NCBI GenBank assembly: GCA_017654935.2
Contig: CM065710.1
Span: 11,297,120-11,361,119, forward strand
DNA from: Phymorhynchus buccinoides
Taxonomy: Eukaryota > Mollusca > Gastropoda > Neogastropoda > Raphitomidae
DNA: 64,000 bases
Reading direction: 5' to 3'
Both the position numbers and the translations under genes were made by a program. This document shows positions 44,560-54,078 of this stretch, one piece after another (within the stretch, counting starts at the first letter, position 1; each line of letters begins with the position of its first letter). The notes under the pieces were generated by a model, which was not told the origin of the DNA, did no database searches, and saw only the letters and a list, made by a program, of their open reading frames with translations.

Positions 44560-47181
44560 TTAATCACAGTGCATGTAATCATGCACATTTTCATAATATC
44601 TGTCACGGCTGTCCCCTCTGTGAACCCTTGAGTGCTGCCAGTCGTCAAGGTAGTTTTGAGGGTGAAGGCCTTTCTCCTGTTGTCCATGACTGCGGAAGGG
44701 TAAGTCATATATATGACTGTTTCCGTCGTTGTCGCGCCTTCTGCTTCTGTAGTCCTCTGGTTCTTGCCGGTCGTCATGGTAGTATTGAGGGTGAAGGCCT
44801 TTCTCCTGTTGTCCATGACTGCGGAAGGGTAAGTCATATATATGACTGTTTCCGTCGTTGTCGCGCCTTCTGCTTCTGTAGTCCTCTGGTTCTTGCCGGT
44901 CGTCATGGTAGTATTGAGGATTGAAGCGTTTTTCATTGTGTCCATAGCTGCGATAGTGTTGACCGTTTCTGATATCGTTCCCGTTTTTGTCATGGCTTCT
45001 TCTGTTGTCGTCATGGTAGTTTTGAAGATTGTTGCGTGTCTCATGTTGTCCGTAGCTTCTATGTTGTGGACCATTTCCATAAGCTTCTCTATTTCTGTCG
45101 TCACTTCTTCCCCTGTTGTCGTCACTGCAGTCTTGAGGATTGGAACCATCTTCATGCTGTCTACTACTGTAATAGAAATGGCCAACTCTCTTTCTGTCGT
45201 GGCTTCTTTCTCTGTTGTCCTTCTGGAAGTTCTGAGGGTTGTAGCGGTTTTCATGCTGCCTACTGCTGCGAAAGTGTTGGTAATTTCTGTGATCATCTCT
45301 GTTTCTGTTGTGGCTTCTTCCTCTGTTGTCGTTATGGAAGTTTTGAGGGTTGTAGCGGTTTTCATGCTTGTCATAGTTGCGGTGACTTGCACTATTTATG
45401 TGACCATTTTCATAGGCTCCGCTTGTATAAGTTTGGCTTTTGTTGTACTGGTTGATTTTGCGTTCTGCGTGTGCAGTGTTATGCCTGGGTTTGTCCTCGT
45501 GAAACAGTACACTAGGCCTTCTGTTGTTTGTTTCTCGATCCTTTCTGTGTTGATAGTTGTTTGTGACTGTACTTCCTTTTTCGTCGTCTGAGCTGTCATA
45601 TGAGGTCTTTTCCAGCGATTCTCTCTGGAGACTTGGTGTTTTTCTTGCCGAATCTTGCTGGTTGGATCTGTGGTTTGTTCGTTTGATGTGTTTCTTTTGC
45701 TTTTGCCTTTGCCATAGGATGCTATGAACCCGTCGTCCTATGTTTCCTGCCAGAAGTCCAGACCCTCTCTCATTCGGGTGAATCTCATCATGCATGATGT
45801 TTTCTTTGTTCTTCAAGTTGTCATGCTGAAGGAAGGACACTTCTTTTGATTTCAGGTTTGCAAATACCATAGCACTGTACACCTCTTTTTTGCCATCTAA
45901 CTTTTCATCGAGCGTTGGGATGACGTTGCTGATGACAACTTGTGATTTGGGGCACTGCTTTTTGATATTTGTAACGCATTTGGTCATCTTCTTGCTGGCC
46001 TTGTTGGCTGAGCTTTTCTTGAGATTGTTTATTCCAAGATGCAAGAGAATGACGTCAGGGTCTTGACCATCCTGTAACCTGAGCTTACTACACTCCTCAA
46101 TGGTTGGTGCTTTCGTCATGTTTGTCTTTAAACCATACGACTTGCCCAGGCGTTCTGGGTCGATGCCCCTCAGAACTGAGTCATGAATTACACGAAGGCT
46201 GGGGAGGTTTTCATCTTGTTCTCCTTCAGTATGGCTTGTTTCGTCATCTGAGTCAGTGCTACTGACGTCACTGTCTGACTCAATGATGTGACATTCACGC
46301 GCCTGAGTGTGTTGTGCCGTGTTTGGGCTGCATTTCCTTTGTGATGTTTCCTTATGTCCAGTCCTTTCTTTTTCTTCCTTTGAGGTGGGTATTTGGTGCG
46401 TTGAATTGGTGGGTGTTGTGGTACCAAATTTGTAATTGTGCTCTTTGGCTGGTGTTTGTTCATGGCCATCTGTTGTCTGATTGGCTCTATCTTGGGTAGG
46501 TGCATCCTTGCTGTTACCAATTTGATGCTCAAGTTTGTTTTGTATACTGTTTATCAGTTGCGCAAATCCATCTCCCCTTATTTCATCCGATTTTTGTAAC
46601 TGTTCTGTGAGATTTGTGACTGCTTTCTCAAGGTTTTGTAGGATGTTTTCTGTTTTTTGGTTGTGCACTTCAAGCAGTGCACACAAAGTGCTGTCATTTG
46701 TGTTTTTGCTTGTTGCATCTTCTTGTTGGGGTTTGTTTTTTCGTCCTGCAGCTATTATCTCTTCTTCTATTTGATCATCGTGTAGTGACTGTGCACAAAG
46801 TTCACATGTGTATTTTCTTTGTGTCTTGGCGAAGATGCAAACTTGATATATGGGTAGCTTAGTGCAGGAGTAATGGATCTTCTGATTGCAGTCTGCACAT
46901 TTCAGTGATTTCTCAGTGTTCTTTTCTTTGCAGAAGCACTGTACGTCTTTTTTGAGTTGATGCCTTTGCGTCATTGACACTTGCGTCATAATCTAAATCT
47001 CTTGCATCACAGTTTGTTCCATTTTCTGTTTTTGACATGCTGTTGCTTTCAACTGTCCCACTGACCTCTTTTTCTGGTTCATTCGTCAGCGGAATGTCAT
47101 CCCCTTCTCCGTAAACCACTGGGTCAGGGAAACCAGCTCGTTTCATGGCCTCTTTTGCCGCAGCCATTGTGGCGTAGCCTT
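44560..47181 (-). CDS. LINE-B ORF1: end of hybrid-binding domain, PHD finger, SGNH esterase, repetitive tail
   Basis: Continues the domain cut at 51959: after K-G comes Y-A-T-M-A-A-A-K-E-A-M-K-R-A-G-F, the closing helix of the hybrid-binding fold. A one-base shift in an A run near 46945 precedes a PHD-type finger, C-F-C-K...C-A-D-C...H-Y-S-C...C-E-L-C. A Gln/Thr-rich linker follows, then an SGNH/GDSL esterase: V-I-H-D-S-V-L-R-G (nucleophile Ser), V-I-L-L-H-L-G-I-N-N-L (Asn block) and H-D-E-I-H-P-N-E (Asp/His). Esterase and PHD domains are known in ORF1 of CR1/L2-type LINEs. The C-terminal 300 residues are Asn/Arg/His/Tyr repeats (Y-H-D-D-N-R-G-R-S). Full protein about 920 residues. Confidence 0.87.
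44660..44920 (-). repeat. 129-bp near-identical tandem duplication in the LINE-B ORF1 tail
   Basis: GAAGGCCTTTCTCCTGTTGT recurs at 44664 and 44793 with essentially identical intervening sequence, giving two copies of a 43-residue unit. More diverged copies continue to about 45400. The period is a multiple of three, so the frame is kept. Confidence 0.88.
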
Positions 47182-47399
47182 TGTGGTAAGAGCCAAGGGA
47201 AGGGGGGGGTAATTAGGAAGATAGGGGGCAGGTCGGAGAGAGAGGCGAGAACGAGGCTGGGGGGACGCGAGGACAGACCTAAGAGAGAGGCCGGGTCACG
47301 ACGACGTGTGAAGAAAGTAAGTCCCCGATGTAGTCGTTAGAGTAGGACTATGGGGGGTGGGGGGGAAGTAGTTAGTAGAGCTGAAGTGAAAATACTTCA
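47182..47399 (+). repeat. 5' long terminal repeat
   Basis: 218 bp, TG...CA, appears identical to the 3' LTR, implying a recent insertion or gene conversion. Confidence 0.92.
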
Positions 47400-48494
47400 A
47401 ATGGCGTCGCCGACAAAATTTTAGTCCCCAAATTTGAGCGAACAAATTGTTAGTTTAAGTTTTGGCATTTTTATTTTTATCCAAAACCGGTTCGATTTCA
47501 GTTGCCAACGACTTCGTCGCTTCGATTTGCAATGAATTGTTGATCGTAAATTTGAGGGGTTTTTTTTATTGAAAAGGTTTGGTAAATATTATGAGGGGTC
47601 AATTCGAGTAAAGTAGGGTGGGTTTTATTGATGAATTTTCGGAAATTGAGAAATTTTATTGAAAATTGGATTTTCATAGGAAGAAAAGTAAGGAGAGGAG
47701 CAGACGACATTTGGAGATGCGGCGCGAAAATGATGCCTCGTTTTGATGTTTAATATTTTTGGCCAATGGGCGTCCGCCAGAGAGAAGAAAAAGAAAAGAT
47801 GTCCGTCATAAACAACGTAGTGCCTGGAAGGGGGAGGGGGGGGGGGGGGGGGGGGTCGTCGATTGAACCCGTCGATTGTGGATGTTGACTTTTCTTGCAG
47901 GAATTGGTTTCGTTTTGGGAATGCAATGAGAGTATATGAGGAGCCATAATGGTCAGCTTTTGACCATGGGCCCTTAAGGAAAAGAAGAAATATTAATAAA
48001 ATTAGGAAGTCGGTGTTTGTGAAACAACATTGACGAGGCAGAGAGGAGGAAGGTGGGTTTTTTGTTTTTGCTTGGGCTTGATTTTGTTCAATTTCGTTCT
48101 GTTTGCTGCATTGTTTTGTGAATGATGAATTGTTTCCAAACGATAGATTAATTTAACAAAAACATAAATAAATAAAAATTACCATGGTGGAATTAAAAAA
48201 AATAAATAAATAAATAAATAAATAATAATATTTCTTTTTTAGACATGCTCTTGAATCTGTGTAGGATCGTGGGGAGTGTTATTAACATTGACTGGATTAA
48301 GGGTGACATAGATATTACTGGGGTCTAGGCCACCTGGTCAACTGCATCTCTGTTGAGATTTGTGTTATTCTATTTTTACTGGGATTGGGTCCACAATCAT
48401 GTCTGGATGGTATTATTTTAACCTTTGAAGGATTCACCATACTGTTGTTTGTTGATTAAACTTGGAGTACTGCAAATTTTCACTAGTATGAGTG

Positions 48495-48531
<37 letters not shown>

Positions 48532-49045
48532 GTAAGGGGTTGCCTCTATTTTTACCTAATCCATTTTCTAACTGCAGTTACAGTTTACATCAGACTTGAA
48601 TTTTTACTCCTCTGTAACTCGTCAGCTCTTTACGAGTGGGATAAAGATAAGAATTGGCCGTTCAAGTTTTTATCTAAACGAGTATTTTTAATTTGTATTG
48701 GGAAAGTACACCCTGGTATAATTAACTAATTTTATCCAACTCCAGGTTTCATCGTAGACAAACTAGGTATGTTAGTAGTCCTCTAAAAACACAATTTAAA
48801 AATTAAAAAATGTACTCCACTCATGATCCTACACATAAAAATAATAAGATAAAGAGCAAATAACATTTAGTAACCATTAATATTTGACAGCACATTCCAC
48901 TATGTTTTAGCAAGCTAAAAGGAGGGAGTCTCCTTTATTGAGTGCACTTCAGCTAAGCAAGGCTACTTTCTATAATATTTATTACCCTGGGCTTGTATCT
49001 CAAGGTTTTTTGGGATATATCTCATGCTTTGACATGAGTCCTAGT
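47400..49045 (+). other. 5' internal region of the right LTR element, no ORF
   Basis: AT-rich with no coding similarity. Includes a 19-base G-rich run at 47835-47855, AAAT repeats (48197-48230) and a run of about 30 A (48493-48521) that may end an inserted retroposed segment of about 250 bp. The corresponding part of the left copy is instead a zinc-finger ORF; the two copies become alike only at the ATG of the TatD frame. Confidence 0.6.
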
Positions 49046-50402
49046 ATGAACAGGGTATGGAGGCAGAGGTTCAGGCAGACCATCAGGGCCTTGAGGGAGG
49101 TGGACCCGGGGGCACCATTGACTCCTTTTGAGTCAACACGTGCTGATCTGGCAAGTGAGGAACCGGGGACTTCAGGGGGACAAGGGGGTGGGTGAAGAAG
49201 CTGAAGTTTAAAAAAATGTTGAAGAAGCGTGAGGCACAGCTACGGGTCACACCAGTGCAGAGTGACCTACAGGTTGTGGACTTGACGGGGAAGGGAAGTA
49301 TAGGAACTCGGGAGGTTGTAGCGGTGGAAGCCAATCTAGCGGAAAGTATGGCATCAGTGCGCTTGGTTGAAAACAAGGGGGAGAAAGGAATGGAAATGGA
49401 GGATGGGACCGAGGGGAGGAGAGAGGCAAGTAAGCCATTCCTATATGATGCACATTTTCATTTGGACAGGACGTTTGAGAGGGTAAGGGCTTCAGCAGGT
49501 ATCGGTTCGGTTAATGACCAAACAGGGAAACTGAACTTCAATCTGTCAGCCCTACTGCAGGAGAGTGGTAGACCCGAGCCGATGAATGTCCAACTGCGGG
49601 GGGGTGTGGCTTGCTTCTTTATTTTTTGTGAAAATAAAGACCTACAAGACCACTTGAGCAGTCAGACCAACTGCTGGTATGCTTTTGGCATACATCCCAA
49701 GAGTGCAGTCAAACTACTTCGGAATGGGGATAAGCAGGCAAGGAAGGTGATCGACTCGGTCCAGACTCTCCTGCAGATGCCAAATGCTGTAGCTTTAGGC
49801 GAGTTAGGCTTTGATTTCTCAGGGCCTACAAGTCCTAAACTACAGGAGGAACATTATGGCAGGAGCAACTCCTAAGGATGGTCCTTACGGCATCCAAGGA
49901 AAAGCTCCGAGAAGGGATCCCCATAGTGATCTATGCTAGGGAGGCCAAGGGCGCTCACAACACGGTGGGGCTAGGAGGTCGGGGTACGGCCAACGAAGAA
50001 ACCATCCGGATTCTTCAGCAGTATGTGGGTCCTCAGCACAGGATCTACGTACACTGTTTCCGTGGGGGAATTGAGGAGATTCGGAGATGGACCGAAGCTT
50101 TCCCGGAGGTGGTGTTTGGCCTGGTCCCTAGCGAGGATTTCACTTCGGGGGAGGTCCTGAAGGAGCTATTCCTAAAAGGAAAGCTGCTGTTGGAGACAGA
50201 TGCCCCATATTTCACCGCTACAACTCCCGTTAAGGAAGAGTTTAGTACACCATATGGGGTTGCAAGGGTGCTCACCAGAGTAATGGCAAGGTTGCCTTTG
50301 CTCGAAGTCGGAGAGGGCAGATCCCGGAAACCCTCGTTGGCAGAAGTGGTGAATAGGGTCAATAGGACCTTTTGGGGGCTTTTCCGGAACATCCCTCAAT
50401 GA
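49046..50402 (+). pseudogene. TatD-family metal-dependent nuclease carried by the LTR element
   Basis: Three frames in order make a TatD-like protein of about 450 residues. The N-terminus is M-N-R-V-W-R-Q-R-F-R-Q with an acidic/basic leader. The barrel begins near 49440: Y-D-A-H-F-H-L-D (metal-binding HxH), F-G-I-H-P-K-S-A, A-V-A-L-G-E-L-G-F-D-F (GE-x-G-x-D, metal-binding Glu), I-P-I-V-I-Y-A-R-E-A (normally VIHxR; His is Tyr here), I-Y-V-H-C-F-R-G (second His) and L-L-L-E-T-D-A-P-Y-F (catalytic Asp). Family members are 3'-5' DNA/RNA exonucleases. Frame shifts lie near 49190 and 49865; the second is shared with the left copy. As read it is broken. Confidence 0.87.
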
Positions 50403-51740
50403 AGATGAAGGGCAAGGCAAACAGGGTTCCCACAATTAGTTTTTGTAGGGAAACAATCAATAATAAAGTAAAGTTAAACATGTAAAACATCAGACATGTG
50501 TTTAAAATAAAAATAATAATTGTTTAATCAAGTGATTGAGGGGCTATTTTTAATTTGATATGCCATGTATGGGTACTTAGCAAAACATTAAGTACTAATA
50601 GTGACCTGTCTAGGACTGGTTGTTGAATATATGCTTTAATTTTGGCTGGGTTTCTTCTGGTTTTCTTGGGGCCGATTTTCAAGATTCCAAGTGCAATCCC
50701 TATACTAACATGCAGTGTATGCAGTGTTGGGTGTACTACTGGGGGTCAACTCGGATGGAAGTTGTAATACATTGGGTGATTTTCTAATGTTTCACTTAAT
50801 TTTGTAGTGGGAATCCTGGATAGTGCAGGTAGCTCTTTGAATCTCACCTTGGTTTCACCATTTGGCTGCTTTAGAGCTATGAATTTGAGGCAGTACCCTC
50901 GGCATGGTTTGCCAGGTTGAGGGGGGCCTTGAAATCGCGGGCTCTTTTGAGAGGGAAAGGATGGGGGGGGTTTGGGAATTGGCGGTCTTAGAGCTATGAA
51001 TTTGAGGCAGTACCCTCGACTCGGCATGGTTTGCCGGGATGAGGGGGGCCTTAAAATCGCAGGCTCTGAGAAGTAGGGAGGGGCTGGGGGAAAAGGAAGG
51101 GAGGTTCGGGAAAAGGGAAGGGAGGAATGGGAAGAGGGTAGGGAGAGGCTGGGAAAAAAGGAAGGGAGGTTCGGGAAAAGGGAAGGGAGGAATGGGAAGA
51201 GGGTAGGGAGAGGCTGGGGAAAAGGGAAGGGAGGTTCGGGAAAAGGGAAGGGAGGTTTGGGAAAAGGGAAGGGGGGAGGAGGTTTGGGGGAATGGGAAGA
51301 AGGGGGGAGGCTGGGGGTGGGGCTAGTAAAATTGTTCGATTTGGTTCTCTTTCTGTGGACTCCTTTGTAGAGGGGTCTGCAGCGTAGGAAGAGAATTTTT
51401 ATGATGTATTTTCTTGTGGTTAGTGGGGAAATCCTTTGTAGAGGGTTTCTCCTCATTAAGATTTGTTAATGTATTAATTAATGAAGGGAGTTTTTGATGG
51501 GACAGTGGACTTGGTTTTACAAGTTCGAAGATTATGAAGGGTTGTTGTTGCATTGGAGAGTTATTGAATTTGGTGTTGTGTTAAAAGAAGTTGTTGCGTT
51601 TGAGAGTTATTGAATTTGGTGTTTTGTTAAAGGAACTTAGTAGCGTTGGGGAGTTCGTGGATTTATTAAATAGGTTTAGTTTTTAAGGGGTTTTGAGCTA
51701 TGGGATGGGAGGGGAAACCTAAAAAGTAAAGGGGGGAGAG
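50403..51740 (+). other. 3' region of the LTR element
   Basis: Follows the TatD stop. An AATAAAGTAAAG signal lies near 50462. A 115-bp direct duplication starting TTAGAGCTATGAATTTGAGG occurs at about 50872 and 50991. A 21-bp minisatellite (GGAAGGGAGGTTCGGGAAAA type) spans about 51085-51275. It ends in the purine tract before the LTR. A long Pro/Phe-rich open frame on the minus strand is a by-product of the purine repeats. Confidence 0.75.
51726..51740 (+). promoter_or_regulatory. polypurine tract of the LTR element
   Basis: GTAAAGGGGGGAGAG directly abuts the 3' LTR, the position of the plus-strand primer in LTR retroelements. The same tract is next to the left copy's LTR. Confidence 0.75.
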
Positions 51741-51958
51741 TGTGGTAAGAGCCAAGGGAAGGGGGGGGTAATTAGGAAGATAGGGGGCAGGTCGGAGAGA
51801 GAGGCGAGAACGAGGCTGGGGGGACGCGAGGACAGACCTAAGAGAGAGGCCGGGTCACGACGACGTGTGAAGAAAGTAAGTCCCCGATGTAGTCGTTAGA
51901 GTAGGACTATGGGGGGTGGGGGGGAAGTAGTTAGTAGAGCTGAAGTGAAAATACTTCA
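51741..51958 (+). repeat. 3' long terminal repeat
   Basis: 218 bp, same sequence as 47182-47399; followed by CCTT, the target duplication. Confidence 0.92.
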
Positions 51959-52122
51959 CCTTTATGGCTAGCCTTTGGGTAGCCGTTTACTGATTGCGAT
52001 GCCTGATTCCAGTTTTCGAAAATCCCAGTTACTCTACCGCAACTTACTGCGTAAATTTTCCTTCCTTGTCGTTTTGCTTTCGAGTTGTTGCAAGATATTA
52101 TCGCTATATCTTCATTTGACAT
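51959..52122 (-). CDS. LINE-B ORF1 N-terminus with hybrid-binding domain (right arm)
   Basis: Minus-strand counterpart of 39076-39239 with the same residues, M-S-N-E-D through K-A-S-H-K-G. Here the rest of ORF1 is present beyond the LTR insertion (from 47181 leftward), so the domain can be read in full across the insertion once the 4-bp duplication is counted once: the Lys-Gly codons continue to Y-A-T-M. The aromatic and Gly-Arg positions of the RNase H1 hybrid-binding domain are kept. Confidence 0.87.
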
Positions 52123-52331
52123 TCTGTTTTTGAATTTCTTTTACCGAGCTTGTATCAGTTGTTTCTCATCGTCGCCATTGTCCCGGAAGTCTGTATGTGT
52201 GTGTGTCTGTGTGTGTCTGTGCGCACGCGCGTGTGTATGTGTGTGTGTGTGTGTCTGTGTCTGTGTGTGTGTGTGTGCGCACGCGCGTGTGTAAAGTTTG
52301 GTTGGGCTACTGAAGTGTTCAAGTCTTTAGG

Positions 52332-52549
52332 TAGGGGAAGACGGGGTAAAAAGCGCATGGGCGGGTAAGAAGCCCACCCCAATTATCTCATGAAATGAAG
52401 CACATTTCAGTCTCATTTTGCCCATGAGACGAGCGTTAATGTCTAGCATTCGTCCCATGGGCAAATTTGACTGAAATTTTCTTTATTTCATGAGATAATT
52501 GGGGTGGGCTTCTTACCCGCCCATGCGCTTTTTACCCCGTCTTCCCCTA
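52332..52549. mobile_element. hairpin MITE (copy 3)
   Basis: Arm counterpart of copy 2: TAGGGGAAGACGGGGTAAAA to the matching complement. Next to it at 52195-52290 is the TG/GCGC run of the LINE-B leader. Confidence 0.93.
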
Positions 52550-52861
52550 GTGGTAACTGTAAGCTGATCATGCTGCCTCGTCCACACATGCAGTGCCTAT
52601 AGAGTTACGGAGACAGCACAACAAACAACAAACAGAAGAAGAAAATACCTAGTAGGCCTAATGTTCATTTTCAAGAAAGACAATTTACAACACACAACAA
52701 AGAAGAAAAAAAAATGTGGGGGTTTTGGGAGGGGATTAACTTAGTTGGCCTTAGACCTTTATTTTGCAGTATCCTGCAGGTTTGGAACAATTGCCTGGGG
52801 TCAGACCCGGACCGGTGTCTTGAGAAATAAGTCATCCCGTGAAATAAGTCACCTTGCGCAG

Positions 52862-53084
52862 GTTAGGTTAGGTACATTAATATAGTCACAGAGGCGTCTC
52901 TGTGAAATTCGGGCTGCTCCCACCTGGAGAGCGCGTCGCAGCCAGAGGCGCGCCACCCAATTTTTTAAAAAATTGCATGCGATTTTTGTGTGACTGATAA
53001 GGAAGGAAGGGAGGGGGTCACTTTTGACCGAATGACAACTTTTTCCTTGCCACTGGGCTTAACGTGTGCTAAGTGCATGAGCAC

Positions 53085-53118
<34 letters not shown>

Positions 53119-53122
53119 TAGA
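52862..53122 (-). mobile_element. SINE, 5'-truncated (right arm)
   Basis: Counterpart of 38075-38335 with the same landmarks on the minus strand; differs by a few bases, such as CACCTGGAGAGCGCG against the left-arm CACTGGAGAGCGCG. Confidence 0.75.
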
Positions 53123-53383
53123 ACCGTGACCTAATCGCTACGGAAAAGAGTCAACTATTTTGTTTTTTAAATAATGAGATTTAAGTGCTCAATCTACACT
53201 GAAAGAACCGACAAATTGAGCGGGAGGGTGTAAATCTACATCTTTGCTGAGAAATCGACGTAGCCTACAGACCCATGGCACTTAGTTTCGCATTTTTCCA
53301 AATTGGCGGACAATGTCAACGTACAAACACCCACGCAGACAAAAATAATTAATTATAAATTTTAGAAAAATATCACTGACTTC

Positions 53384-53580
53384 TCAAAATTTAGTGATGA
53401 ATCCTCTGTTCTTCCTGCACGCCACAAGACGCCTCTGAATGTATTCAGGGGAGAATCCTTCCCAGACAGCGGACAATTCGAAAGAGGAAAGGGGACGCAT
53501 TTTACGGGAGAGGTATTTCACGCAACACCGGTACACTACCGACCGGTAGGCCGTTTCTGAGAAATTTACATTCTTAAAGC
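53384..53580 (-). pseudogene. unrecognised ORF fragment (right arm)
   Basis: Counterpart of 37615-37811. The same Y-R-S-V-V-Y-R-C-C-V-K-Y-L-S-R-K-M peptide is kept, but the stop is changed to a sense codon, so the frame ends T-K-F at the edge of the shown frame. Confidence 0.4.
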
Positions 53581-53589
53581 TTTTCCCCC

Positions 53590-53694
53590 CCACACACACA
53601 CACCATGCACACACGCACGCACGCACACACGCACGCACGTACCCACACACGCACGCACGCACACCCACCACACCACACCACACACCCCATGCAT

Positions 53695-53729
<35 letters not shown>

Positions 53730-53826
53730 ATGTAAAACAGCTTGATCAAACTTATTCTTTTATCGTCAATAAAGATCATTTTGACTTGACTTGACTTGAC
53801 ACACACGCACACACAGAGAGAAAAAT

Positions 53827-53864
<38 letters not shown>

Positions 53865-53950
53865 ATGTACACACACACACACGCGCGCGTACACGCACAC
53901 ACGCACACGCACACACACACACACACACACATACACGCGCGCGCGCGCAC
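53590..53950. repeat. (CA)n microsatellites flanking a LINE terminus
   Basis: CA/GCAC runs at 53590-53727 and 53805-53950, with the 70-bp LINE 3' terminus (AATAAAGATCATTTTGACTT) between them at 53728-53800 on the plus strand. Confidence 0.92.
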
Positions 53951-54078
53951 TGACTACTTGACATGTACTTTGATTATCATTCAAAACAAATTTTTGAAGG
54001 AAGCAAGCTCAGGCGTGTGGCTTTATACAAAAAATGAAATACATTTAAGAGAGAGGGAGAAAGACGTTTGGTGTGATA

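Larger units (their letters stand above)
47182..51958 (+). mobile_element. 4.78-kb LTR element carrying a TatD-family nuclease, right copy
   Basis: Flanked by two 218-bp LTRs that look identical (47182-47399 and 51741-51958), each starting TGTGGTAAGAG and ending ATACTTCA. The target duplication is CCTT (47178-47181 and 51959-51962). Just after the 5' LTR, 47402 onward reads TGGCGTCGCCGAC, starting with TGG as primer-binding sites do. Just before the 3' LTR is a purine tract, GTAAAGGGGGGAGAG (51726-51740). Both fix the element on the plus strand, the strand of the TatD frame. No gag, protease, RT, RNase H or integrase is visible in 4.3 kb of interior, so it must be mobilised by proteins supplied in trans. 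Joining the flanks restores the LINE-B ORF1 frame exactly. Confidence 0.9.

Noticed and set aside
44842..45591. 249-codon plus-strand frame
   Set aside because: Shadow of the repetitive LINE-B ORF1 tail on the minus strand.
50746..51456. 236-codon Pro/Phe-rich frame on the minus strand
   Set aside because: It is antisense to the LTR element and comes from the purine minisatellite GGAAGGGAGG; no coding signal.
47182..51958. DNA transposon with 218-bp inverted ends
   Set aside because: The two 218-bp repeats are in the same orientation, end in TG...CA, and have TGG and a polypurine tract at the inner borders, so LTRs fit better. The third, inverted copy belongs to the other arm.
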